DNA from: an uncultured Methylobacillus sp.
Lineage (GTDB): Bacteria > Pseudomonadota > Gammaproteobacteria > Burkholderiales > Methylophilaceae
Assembly (NCBI GenBank): GCA_946478965.1
Contig: CAMLDQ010000017.1
Coordinates: forward strand, 1-33,911
DNA: 33,911 nucleotides
Reading direction: 5' to 3'
This document shows positions 14,449 through 21,814 of this stretch, piece after piece; position 1 is the first letter of the stretch, and every line of letters starts with the position of its first letter. The translations under genes and the position numbers were made by a program. The notes beneath the pieces were generated by a model. It was given only the letters and a program-made list of their open reading frames with translations. It ran no database searches and was not told the DNA's origin.

Positions 14449-16005
14449 CTAGTGAGCGTTGACGGCGAGCGGGACATCCTCGAATTCTACCAGCGGACGG
14501 CCCGTCATTTCGGGTGGCTGGGGAAGTCCCATGATACGCAGCAGGGTGGGGGCGACGTCGGACAAGGCGCCGGTTTCCGCCAGATGGGCCGCTCGTCCGA
14601 TATAAAGCAGCGGGACGAGGTTGGTGGTGTGTTGCGTGTGCGGCTGCTTGTGCACGTGATCTTCCATGCATTCCGCATTGCCGTGATCCGCCGTGACGAG
14701 GACTTCGCCGCCGATGCGCTGCATGGCGCGGACGACGCGTCCCAGGCAGGTGTCGACGGTTTCGATGGCTTTGATGGCCGCCTGCAGGTTGCCGGTATGG
14801 CCGACCATGTCGGCATTCGCATAGTTGCAGATGATGGTGTCGTATCGGCGGCTGAGGATGGCTTCTTCCAGTTTGTCGGTGACTTCGATGGCGCTCATTT
14901 CTGGCTGCAGGTCGTAAGTCGCCACCTGGGGTGAAGGTACCAGGATGCGATCTTCACCAGGATAGACCTGCTCCTCGCCGCCATTGAAGAAGAATGTTAC
15001 GTGCGGATATTTTTCGGTCTCGGCAATGCGCAGCTGCTTGAGTCCGAGGCTGCCCAGGTATTCGCCCAGTCCGTTGTGGATGGTTTCCGGCGGGAACGCC
15101 ACCTGCGCCGCCAGGTCGTTCTTGTTGTACATGGTCAGCGTATAAAATCCGCCGAGCTTGGGCCGGTAAGGCCGCTCGAAGCCCTCGAAGTCATCATCGA
15201 GGAAGGCGCGGGTCAACTCGCGCGCCCGGTCGGAGCGGAAATTCATGTAGACGATTACATCGCCGTCTATGATCGGTACCGGGTCGCCGATGACGGTGGG
15301 CTTCACGAATTCGTCGGTTTCGCCCCGTGCGTAGGCGTTCATCAGTCCTTCGTGTGCAGTGGGCGCCTGGAATTCGCCCTGGCCCCTGGCAATCAGGTTG
15401 TAGGCGGCCTCGACGCGCGGCCAGCGCTTGTCGCGGTCCATGGCGTAGAAGCGGCCGACGATGGTGACAATGCGGCCGACGCCAAAGTGCCGGAAAGTGT
15501 CTTCCATGCGCTTGAGGAAGGTTTCCGCACTTTTCGGCGGCGTGTCGCGGCCATCCAGAAAGCAGTGCACGCAAATCTTCCACTGCCCCAGGCGGGCGGC
15601 CATTTCAACCATGCTATGGATGTGGTGTTCATGGCTGTGCACGCCGCCGTTGGAAAGCAGCCCGAAAATGTGCAGCGTCCTGTCGTGATTCTTGGCGGTG
15701 TTTACCGCTTCGGTCAGTGCCGGATTGGTGAAGAAGTCCCCATCGCCGATGGCGCGATTGATGCGCTCGAATTCCTGGTAAAGGATACGGCCGGCGCCGA
15801 TGTTCAGGTGTCCCACTTCGGAATTGCCCATTTGCCCGGAAGGTAGTCCGACGGAATGCTCGGAGGCATTGATCAGCGTATGAGGGAAGGTGCGCCAGAG
15901 GGAGTCCCAGTTGGGTTTGTTCGCCAGAGCGATGGCATTGTCGGCAATTTGTTCGCTGTGACCGAAGCCATCGAGTATTAACAGCAGGGCGGGGGTGACT
16001 TTCAT
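14449..16005 (-). CDS. gpmI: Cofactor-independent phosphoglycerate mutase
   Basis: This is a 518-aa metal-dependent enzyme of glycolysis and gluconeogenesis that interconverts 3- and 2-phosphoglycerate. It shows the metal/catalytic motifs of the family: LLILDGFGHSE at the N-terminus, GNSEVGHLNIGAGR with the phosphorylated Ser, LDGRDTPPKSA, MNFRSDRARELT, NYANADMVGHTGN, and VTADHGNAE with PHTQHTTN at the C-terminus. Length fits the family (about 510-520). The ATG at 16005 is chosen; a TTG three codons upstream (16014) is possible. It is divergent from the arsR-type gene across an AT-rich 138-bp gap. Confidence 0.95.
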   Translation of the reverse strand: MKVTPALLLILDGFGHSEQIADNAIALANKPNWDSLWRTFPHTLINASEHSVGLPSGQMGNSEVGHLNIGAGRILYQEFERINRAIGDGDFFTNPALTEAVNTAKNHDRTLHIFGLLSNGGVHSHEHHIHSMVEMAARLGQWKICVHCFLDGRDTPPKSAETFLKRMEDTFRHFGVGRIVTIVGRFYAMDRDKRWPRVEAAYNLIARGQGEFQAPTAHEGLMNAYARGETDEFVKPTVIGDPVPIIDGDVIVYMNFRSDRARELTRAFLDDDFEGFERPYRPKLGGFYTLTMYNKNDLAAQVAFPPETIHNGLGEYLGSLGLKQLRIAETEKYPHVTFFFNGGEEQVYPGEDRILVPSPQVATYDLQPEMSAIEVTDKLEEAILSRRYDTIICNYANADMVGHTGNLQAAIKAIETVDTCLGRVVRAMQRIGGEVLVTADHGNAECMEDHVHKQPHTQHTTNLVPLLYIGRAAHLAETGALSDVAPTLLRIMGLPQPPEMTGRPLVEFEDVPLAVNAH

Positions 16006-16024
16006 CTCAATCAAGTATTTTCTT

Positions 16025-16085
16025 TATATTCCAATATATAAACCGTTGTTATTCTATTATATTGTAAGGGTTTTTGCATTATACT
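16025..16085. promoter_or_regulatory. AT-rich divergent control region between gpmI and the ArsR-type gene
   Basis: The gap holds an inverted repeat TATATT-CC-AATATA (16025-16038). On the minus strand at 16063-16048 it also holds AATATAATAGAATAAC, which agrees at 13 of 16 positions with the left part of the palindrome region at 16502-16517. A possible promoter for the regulator is TTATAT (16057-16062), 17 nt, TATACT (16080-16085), with the -35 overlapping that half-site. This would allow autoregulation and possibly an effect on gpmI. Confidence 0.4.
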
Positions 16086-16143
16086 TTCGGCGTATTGCCA
16101 TTTTCTGACAGTTGTTTTTACCATTCGGTTCTATCGCAAAATA

Positions 16144-16464
16144 ATGCAAAAACCAAGCCAGTCCGAAGTCATCGAGCGCGACGAACATATTGATCAGGCT
16201 GCGCGCGCGCTCAAGGCCATGTCGCACCCGTTGCGGCTGAAAATCCTCTGCGTGCTCGGCGACAATGAGGTGAGCGTGCAGGACATCGTCGAATTGGTCG
16301 GAACGACCCAGAGCAACATCTCCCAGCACCTGGCCATTCTGCGTGAAAAGGATGTCCTGCGTACGCGCAAGGACGCGAACCGCGTCTACTACCGCATCAA
16401 TGATCCGCGAACACTCAAATTGATCGCATTGCTGCGCGACGTATTTTGCGGATACTCTGAGTAA
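16144..16464 (+). CDS. ArsR-family regulator with BigR/SqrR-type cysteine pair (persulfide sensor candidate)
   Basis: This is a 106-aa winged-helix repressor of the ArsR/SmtB family. The DNA-binding part is VQDIVELVGTTQSNISQHLAILREKDVL (about residues 45-72), followed by the wing (TRKDANRVYYRIND). It lacks the CVCDL arsenic site; that position reads VSVQDI. It has just two Cys, Cys36 in helix 2 and Cys102 near the C-terminus, 66 residues apart. BigR (Cys42/Cys108) and SqrR (Cys41/Cys107) have the same spacing and sense persulfides through these two Cys. It lies on the same strand just upstream of the RND/DUF2892/rhodanese/glutaredoxin operon, which fits reactive-sulfur control. No clear ribosome site precedes the ATG; the message may be nearly leaderless. 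DNA release by persulfide is inferred, not shown. Confidence 0.88.
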   Translation: MQKPSQSEVIERDEHIDQAARALKAMSHPLRLKILCVLGDNEVSVQDIVELVGTTQSNISQHLAILREKDVLRTRKDANRVYYRINDPRTLKLIALLRDVFCGYSE

Positions 16465-16477
16465 CCGTACTTGAAAA

Positions 16478-16506
16478 TTCAAATGCCGCACCGATTTAGG
16501 TAATAT
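16478..16506 (+). promoter_or_regulatory. Candidate promoter of the RND operon
   Basis: TTCAAA (16478-16483), 17 nt, TAATAT (16501-16506) gives a start site inside the palindrome at 16507-16522. A perfect TATAAT at 16525-16530 is an alternative -10 with no good -35; in that case the palindrome fills the spacer. Either way a bound repressor would block transcription. Confidence 0.4.
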
Positions 16507-16522
16507 ATTAGAATATTCTAAT
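16507..16522. promoter_or_regulatory. 16-bp perfect palindrome, likely operator of the ArsR-type regulator
   Basis: ATTAGAATATTCTAAT is a perfect 16-bp palindrome 24 nt before the start codon of the membrane-fusion protein and 42 nt after the regulator stop. AT-rich dyads of this kind are the usual operators of ArsR-family repressors of the BigR/YgaV type. Its position over the predicted promoter supports repression of the downstream operon. Confidence 0.65.
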
Positions 16523-16545
16523 TCTATAATTATCTGGATTTGCCA

Positions 16546-17571
16546 ATGAAGAGTCTGTTTCTTTTCCTGATGGCGCTGCCTGTCGCTGCTACTGCCGCAT
16601 TGCCATTTGAGACGGCGATCGTCGGAACAGGCGGCGTGGGCAGTGCCTATTCCGCGGAAGCGCTGGTCGAGGCCGGCCGTGAATCGACGCTGGCCGCGCA
16701 GGTGTCCGGGCGCATTCTCTACATGGGCGTGGATGCGGGCGATGTGGTCAAGCAGGGACAAGTGCTGGCGCGCATCGATGATCGCGAAGCGCGCGATGCG
16801 GTGGCCGGCAATACCGCGCAGGTCGCCCAGGCCGAAGCCAATCTGGCGAATGCCAAGGCACAGTACGAGCGTGCCCGGCAACTGGTGGCGCGCAAATTCA
16901 TGAGCCCGGCTTCGCTGGACAAGGCGCAGGCGGAATTCGAGGCGGCCCAGGCGCAGTTGAATGCAGCACGTGCGGGTCTTTCCCAGGCGTCCACCTCGCG
17001 CGGTTATGCCACCATCGTGGCGCCGTTCGCCGGCATCGTATCCACGCGGCAGATGCAGGCCGGAGAAATGGCGAGCCTGGGCAAGCCGCTGCTGACGGTA
17101 TTCGACCCTGCTACCTTGCGGGTGACCGCTTCGGTGCCTGAAACCAAGGTTGAAAGCTTGCGGCAGCAAAACCGGCTGACGATCGAATTTCCGGCTTTGC
17201 AGAAAACCCTGACCAGCAGCGCGATCACGATATTGCCTGCGTCCGATACCCAGACCCATGTGGTCACCATACGCATTGCGCTGCCGGATCGGCCGCCCGG
17301 GATCTATCCGGGCATGTTCGCCCGGGTGCTGATCGATTCGGACCGGGAGCCGGAACGCATCCGCGTGCCGGTGCGCGCCGTAGTGCGCCGCAGCGAGGTG
17401 ACGGCGGTATACGTCGTGCAGGGCGACCGGGTGGAGCTGCGGCAGATTCGGCCGGGTACTGAAGCGGCGGGGTATCTGGAAGTGCTGGCAGGACTTGAGC
17501 GCGGGGAACGCATCGCGCTGGACCCGACCAAGGCCGGCTTGTATCTGAAATCCTTGCAGCGTCGGGATTGA
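16546..17571 (+). CDS. RND efflux periplasmic adaptor (membrane-fusion protein)
   Basis: This is a 341-aa HlyD/AcrA-type adaptor that bridges an inner-membrane RND pump to an outer-membrane channel. ATG at 16546 is used, with GGA 7 nt upstream, rather than a TTG two codons earlier. An N-terminal signal peptide (LFLFLMALPVAATA) is followed by a lipoyl half-motif (AAQVSGRILYMGVDAGDVVKQGQVLARID), a short coiled-coil hairpin (about residues 85-145), the second lipoyl half (ATIVAPFAGIVSTRQMQAGEMASLGKPL) and beta-barrel and membrane-proximal domains. No Cys lipid anchor is seen at the signal peptide end. It is the first structural gene after the palindrome and ends 4 nt before the pump gene. Confidence 0.92.
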   Translation: MKSLFLFLMALPVAATAALPFETAIVGTGGVGSAYSAEALVEAGRESTLAAQVSGRILYMGVDAGDVVKQGQVLARIDDREARDAVAGNTAQVAQAEANLANAKAQYERARQLVARKFMSPASLDKAQAEFEAAQAQLNAARAGLSQASTSRGYATIVAPFAGIVSTRQMQAGEMASLGKPLLTVFDPATLRVTASVPETKVESLRQQNRLTIEFPALQKTLTSSAITILPASDTQTHVVTIRIALPDRPPGIYPGMFARVLIDSDREPERIRVPVRAVVRRSEVTAVYVVQGDRVELRQIRPGTEAAGYLEVLAGLERGERIALDPTKAGLYLKSLQRRD

Positions 17572-17575
17572 TGCG

Positions 17576-20500
17576 ATGACGCACGATTTCGAGCCTGGCT
17601 TGCCGCCCGCGCTGGGTGTCTCGGGCAAGGTTGCCCGTTTCTTCCTGCATTCGCAGCTGACGCCGCTGATCGCGATCGTCGCGGTATTGCTGGGCGTCTT
17701 CGCCATGGTGGTGACGCCGCGCGAAGAGGAGCCGCAGATTGATGTCACCATGGCCAACGTGATGGTGCCGTTCCCGGGCGCATCGGCCAGGGAAGTGGAA
17801 AGCCTGGTCAGCATCCCGGGCGAGCAGGTGCTGTCCCGTATTGCCGGTGTCGAGCACGTCTATTCGGTTTCCAAGCCCGGGATGGCCATCATTACGGTGC
17901 AGTACGAGGTGGGACGCGACCGCACCAAGGCGCTGCTCGACCTCTACGATACCGTGCTGTCGCGCAAGGATTGGCTGTCCCCCAACCTCGGTACCGGGGA
18001 GCCGGTGATCAAGCCGATCGGCATCGACGATGTGCCCGTGGTGGCGGTGACGTTGTGGAGCCAGGACATGACGCGCGGCGCCTATGACATGGAGCGTGTC
18101 GCGCATGCCGTGGAACTGGAGCTGAAGCGCATCCCGGGGACGCGCGAAGTGGCCACGATAGGCGGCCCGGACAATCTGGTCCGGGTGCTGCTCGATGCCG
18201 ACCGTCTGGCTGCGTTCGGGATATCGGCGCAGGACGTGCGCAATGCGCTGCAGGTGGCGAACGCTTCGCAGCCGGCCGGCAGCCTGGTCGCCGGTAACCG
18301 TGAAATTCTGGTGCAGACGGGCACCTTCATCGCCGGCAGCGCCGATGTCAGGCGGCTCATGGTGGGGGTGCATGGGGACAAGCCGGTGTATCTGAGCGAT
18401 GTCGCCGAAGTGCGGGACGGCCCCGATCAGCCTGCGCGCTATGTCTGGCTCGGCGTCGGTGCGGGCGCGCCACAAGCGGGCGCAGCGGGGGAGTATCCTG
18501 CCGTTACGGTTACCGTTTCCAAGAAACCGGGGGAAAACGCCGTCAGGATCGCGCAAGCGGTGATCGATCGCATGGCGAGTTTGCGCGGCACCGTGATTCC
18601 GCAAGGCGTCGAGGCCACGGTAACGCGCAACTACGGGCAGACAGCCAACGAGAAGGCGCAGAAGCTGATCGGCAAGCTGGCTTTCGCGACGGCTTCCGTG
18701 GTGGTGCTGGTGTTTCTGGCGCTGGGCCGCAGGGAGGCCGTCGTGGTCGGCTCGGCGGTACTGCTGACCTTGGCCGCGACGCTGTTCGCCTCCTGGGCAT
18801 GGGGTTTCACGCTCAACCGCGTATCCTTGTTCGCGCTGATTTTCTCGATCGGGATCCTGGTCGACGATGCCATCGTTGTGGTGGAGAACATCCATCGGCG
18901 GCGTGCGTTGCAGCCGAGCAGGCCATTCGCCGAGGTTATTCCCGAGGCGGTCGACGAGGTAGGCGGGCCGACCATATTGGCAACCTTGACCGTAATCGCG
19001 GCGCTGCTGCCGATGGCCTTCGTCACCGGCCTGATGGGGCCTTACATGAGCCCGATTCCGATCAATTCGAGTTTCGGCATGCTGATTTCGCTGGCGATCG
19101 CCTTCATCGTCACGCCTTGGCTGAGCTTCCGGCTGTTGAAGTCGCACGCCGCAGCCGGGCACGAGGCAGCGTTCGCGGGCGCTGATGAAGCCAGCTGGCA
19201 CCAGCGCCTGATTTTGCCTTTCCTGCAAGGGCGCAACGGCAAGGGGCGCCGGCGCATGCTGGGGGCGCTCATCCTGCTGCTGATTCTCGGGGCGGTCTCG
19301 CTCGCCGGCCTGAAGCTGGTCGTGCTGAAGATGCTGCCCTTCGACAACAAGTCGGAATTCCAGGTGGTGGTGGACATGCCGGTGGGCACGCCGGTGGAGA
19401 AGACCTCGGCCGTACTGCACGAGATGGGCAGCTACCTCGCCACGGTGCCGGAAGTCACTGACTATGAAGCTTATGCGGGCACTGCCTCTCCGATCAATTT
19501 CAATGGCCTGGTCCGGCAGTATTTCCTGCGCGCCTCGCCGGAGCTGGGCGATATCCAGGTGAACCTGGTCGACAAGCACCATCGTGCGCTGCAAAGCCAT
19601 GCCATCGCCGGGCTGGTGCGGCCCAGGCTTACGGAAATCGCGGCCCGCTACGGTGCCGATTTGAAAATCGTCGAAGTGCCGCCGGGGCCGCCGGTGCTGT
19701 CGCCCATCGTGGCGGAAGTGTATGGCCCGGATTATGCCGGGCAGCAGGCGGTCGCCAAGGATATCCGCGCTGCCTTTGCCAAGACGCCCGATATCGTGTT
19801 CATCGACGACAGCGTCGAGGATGACGCGGAAAAGCTGCTGCTGCGCGTCCAGCAAGCCAAGGCCGCGCTGATGGGCGTGACGCAGAAGGATATCGTCGAC
19901 ACCATGCGCATGGGCCTGGGCGGCGAATATGTGACGCCAGTGCATAGTCCGGGCGCCAAATACGAGGTGCCGGTACGCATCTCGCTGCCTCCGGAGAAAC
20001 TGGAAAGCCTGGACGCGCTGCTGAAGTTGCGTGTGCGGGCGCAGGGCGGGGCGATGGTGCCGCTGTCGGAATTGGTCGAGGTCACCCGCACCGCGCGGGA
20101 CAAGACTATCTATCACAAGGACCTGCTACCGGTGGTGTACGTCGTCGGCGACATGGCCGGTCTGCTGGATTCGCCGCTCTACGGCATGTTCTCCATCCGC
20201 AGCGCGATCCACGATATGCCGCTGGCCGAAGGCGGACGCCTGGGCGAGCATTTCATCGCGCAGCCGGAAGACCCTTATGCCGGCTACAGCATCAAGTGGG
20301 ATGGCGAGTGGCAGATCACCTATGAAACCTTCCGTGACATGGGCATCGCCTATGGCGTCGGGCTGGTGCTGATCTACCTGCTGGTGGTGGCGGAATTCAA
20401 GTCCTACCTGACGCCGCTGATCATTATGGCGCCCATTCCCCTCACCGTGATCGGGGTGATGCCCGGGCATGCCCTGCTGGGCGCGCAATTCACCGCGACC

Positions 20501-20824
20501 TCGATGATCGGCATGATCGCGCTGGCCGGCATCATCGTGCGCAACTCCATCCTGCTGGTGGATTTCATCCGCCAGCAGAGCGCACAAGGGATGCCGTTCC
20601 AGCAGGCGGTCATCCAGGCCGTGCGCGTGCGTACCAAGCCCATCGTGCTGACGGGGCTGGCCGCGATGATAGGTGCCTTCTTCATCCTGGATGACCCCAT
20701 TTTCAACGGCCTCGCCATTTCGCTGATCTTCGGCATCCTGGTTTCCACGCTGCTGACGCTGCTGGTGATCCCGGTGCTGTATTACGCATTCCATTACCAA
20801 CGCCTGGAAGGAGGCTCGTCATGA
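17576..20824 (+). CDS. RND-family efflux pump, inner-membrane permease
   Basis: This is a 1082-aa proton-driven RND transporter. It has the expected pattern: first helix (LIAIVAVLLGVFAMVV), a large periplasmic porter loop, a helix bundle at about 360-530 with SIGILVDDAIVVVENIHRR in TM4 carrying the two Asp of the proton relay, a second loop, and the C-terminal helix bundle (from about 920) with GMIALAGIIVRNSILLVDF. The double Asp and overall form are HAE1-like rather than the heavy-metal (CzcA) type, but the sequence is of a less common subgroup (EEEPQIDVTMANVMVPFPGAS opening). No outer-membrane channel gene follows, so a TolC-like protein would have to come from elsewhere. The stop overlaps the DUF2892 gene start, so pump and DUF2892 protein are probably coupled. 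Confidence 0.93.
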   Translation: MTHDFEPGLPPALGVSGKVARFFLHSQLTPLIAIVAVLLGVFAMVVTPREEEPQIDVTMANVMVPFPGASAREVESLVSIPGEQVLSRIAGVEHVYSVSKPGMAIITVQYEVGRDRTKALLDLYDTVLSRKDWLSPNLGTGEPVIKPIGIDDVPVVAVTLWSQDMTRGAYDMERVAHAVELELKRIPGTREVATIGGPDNLVRVLLDADRLAAFGISAQDVRNALQVANASQPAGSLVAGNREILVQTGTFIAGSADVRRLMVGVHGDKPVYLSDVAEVRDGPDQPARYVWLGVGAGAPQAGAAGEYPAVTVTVSKKPGENAVRIAQAVIDRMASLRGTVIPQGVEATVTRNYGQTANEKAQKLIGKLAFATASVVVLVFLALGRREAVVVGSAVLLTLAATLFASWAWGFTLNRVSLFALIFSIGILVDDAIVVVENIHRRRALQPSRPFAEVIPEAVDEVGGPTILATLTVIAALLPMAFVTGLMGPYMSPIPINSSFGMLISLAIAFIVTPWLSFRLLKSHAAAGHEAAFAGADEASWHQRLILPFLQGRNGKGRRRMLGALILLLILGAVSLAGLKLVVLKMLPFDNKSEFQVVVDMPVGTPVEKTSAVLHEMGSYLATVPEVTDYEAYAGTASPINFNGLVRQYFLRASPELGDIQVNLVDKHHRALQSHAIAGLVRPRLTEIAARYGADLKIVEVPPGPPVLSPIVAEVYGPDYAGQQAVAKDIRAAFAKTPDIVFIDDSVEDDAEKLLLRVQQAKAALMGVTQKDIVDTMRMGLGGEYVTPVHSPGAKYEVPVRISLPPEKLESLDALLKLRVRAQGGAMVPLSELVEVTRTARDKTIYHKDLLPVVYVVGDMAGLLDSPLYGMFSIRSAIHDMPLAEGGRLGEHFIAQPEDPYAGYSIKWDGEWQITYETFRDMGIAYGVGLVLIYLLVVAEFKSYLTPLIIMAPIPLTVIGVMPGHALLGAQFTATSMIGMIALAGIIVRNSILLVDFIRQQSAQGMPFQQAVIQAVRVRTKPIVLTGLAAMIGAFFILDDPIFNGLAISLIFGILVSTLLTLLVIPVLYYAFHYQRLEGGSS

Positions 20825-21030
20825 CCATCAACCGTGTCGTCCGCATCATCGCCGGATTCTTTATACTGCTTTCGCTGGGGCTGGCCCATCTGCAGGGGCA
20901 GGTCGACCTCGGTCACGTTTCCTGGCTGTGGTTTACCGCGTTTGTCGGACTGAACTTATTCCAGAGCGGATTTACCAACTTCTGCCCGATGGATAGAATC
21001 CTAGCCCGGCTCGGGCTGAAGCATGCCTGA
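20821..21030 (+). CDS. DUF2892 (YgaP-like transmembrane) protein
   Basis: This is a 69-aa membrane protein with two hydrophobic helices (IIAGFFILLSLGLAHL and WLWFTAFVGLNLFQSGF) followed by the conserved FCPMDRILARLG motif. This is the C-terminal membrane domain of E. coli YgaP, where it is fused behind a rhodanese domain. Here it is a separate gene, with the rhodanese next to it, so the two could rebuild a YgaP-like unit. Such proteins are thought to help handle sulfane sulfur or thiocyanate-like products at the membrane. The ATG overlaps the pump stop (ATGA). The single Cys at the helix end could take part in sulfur transfer. Confidence 0.85.
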   Translation: MTINRVVRIIAGFFILLSLGLAHLQGQVDLGHVSWLWFTAFVGLNLFQSGFTNFCPMDRILARLGLKHA

Positions 21031-21062
21031 GCAACATATACGCAATCACGAAGGAGCGAACA

Positions 21063-21476
21063 GTGAAATTTTTCATTCATAACATCTGGTGGATCGGTCT
21101 CGCGTTGGGCTCCGGCGCGATGCTGCTGTGGCCGATGCTGCGCGGGAGTGCTCCCGGTGCCAAGGACGTGTCCGCGGTCGAGGCCGTCATGCTGATCAAT
21201 CGCGAGCACGCGCTGGTGCTGGATGTGCGCGAGGAGATCGAATTCGCCACCGGCCACATCGCCGAGGCGAAGAACATTCCGCTGTCACAACTGGCCGAGC
21301 GGCTGAAGGAATTGAACAAGTACCAGCAGAAGCCATTGCTGGTCAATTGCCAGGGCGGCGTGCGCTCCGCCAAGGCTTGCGGCCAGCTGAAGGCCGCGGG
21401 CTTCACCCAGATCTACAATCTCAAGGGCGGCGTCGAGGCCTGGAAGCAGGCCAATATGCCGGTGGTGAAGTCCTGA
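21063..21476 (+). CDS. Membrane-anchored rhodanese (sulfurtransferase)
   Basis: This is a 137-aa single-domain rhodanese with an N-terminal membrane helix (IWWIGLALGSGAMLLWPML, about residues 8-26). The GTG start at 21063 follows GGAG at good spacing. The domain has LVLDVREEIEFATGHIAEAKNIPL and the active-site loop NCQGGVRSA with catalytic Cys96 (CxxGxR pattern), then YNLKGGVEAW. It would carry sulfane sulfur as a Cys persulfide, probably facing the periplasm or the inner-membrane surface. It follows the DUF2892 gene by 32 nt and overlaps the glutaredoxin gene by 1 nt. Rhodanese, glutaredoxin and secB commonly adjoin in betaproteobacteria, so this gene may be older here than the pump cassette upstream. 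Confidence 0.92.
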   Translation: MKFFIHNIWWIGLALGSGAMLLWPMLRGSAPGAKDVSAVEAVMLINREHALVLDVREEIEFATGHIAEAKNIPLSQLAERLKELNKYQQKPLLVNCQGGVRSAKACGQLKAAGFTQIYNLKGGVEAWKQANMPVVKS

Positions 21477-21733
21477 TGAATCCGGTTCGCATGTATGCCA
21501 CCGCGGTATGCCCCTATTGCGTGAACGCAGAACGCCTGCTGCGCAACAAGGGCGTGACCGATATCGAAAAGGTCAGGGTCGACCTCGATCCGCAAAAGCG
21601 GATCGAGATGATGGAAAAAACCGGGCGCCGCACGGTGCCGCAAATCTGGATAGGCGAGCGGCATGTGGGCGGTTTCGAAGATCTGCGCGCGCTGGACCTG
21701 GCCGGCGAGCTGGATGGACTGCTGGCCGGGTGA
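21476..21733 (+). CDS. grxC: Glutaredoxin 3-type
   Basis: This is an 85-aa dithiol glutaredoxin. It has the CPYC active site at residues 12-15, the TVPQIWIGERHVGGFEDL cis-Pro and glutathione-binding segment, and normal length (about 85). It reduces disulfides and glutathione mixed disulfides, and could also reduce persulfides on the neighbouring rhodanese or on the ArsR-type regulator. The start ATG shares one base with the rhodanese stop (TGATG), so translation is coupled. The secB gene follows after an 81-nt gap with its own promoter. Confidence 0.93.
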   Translation: MNPVRMYATAVCPYCVNAERLLRNKGVTDIEKVRVDLDPQKRIEMMEKTGRRTVPQIWIGERHVGGFEDLRALDLAGELDGLLAG

Positions 21734-21748
21734 GTTCCGGAATCGGCT

Positions 21749-21777
21749 TTCAAAATTCATGGCTTAGCAGCTAGAAT
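21749..21777 (+). promoter_or_regulatory. Probable sigma-70 promoter of secB
   Basis: TTCAAA (21749-21754), a 17-nt spacer and TAGAAT (21772-21777) match the consensus at four and five of six positions. The predicted start lies about 30 nt before the secB ATG. Confidence 0.5.
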
Positions 21778-21814
21778 GGCAGACTTTTAGTCCATCATTT
21801 GGTTAGGAATCGTA

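Noticed and set aside
14101..14934. A 277-codon plus-strand open frame opposite the envC/gpmI junction
   Set aside because: It is antisense to two clear genes. Its Ser-rich stretch mirrors the coiled-coil coding of EnvC.
16057..17814. A 585-codon minus-strand open frame opposite the regulator and adaptor genes
   Set aside because: It is antisense to two recognised genes and spans their promoters; no domain is visible. It is a by-product of codon bias.
17264..20116. A 950-codon open frame on the minus strand opposite the RND pump
   Set aside because: It lies opposite a clear RND permease, has no family features and a composition rich in His, Arg and Gln, as expected from the reverse of GC-rich codons.
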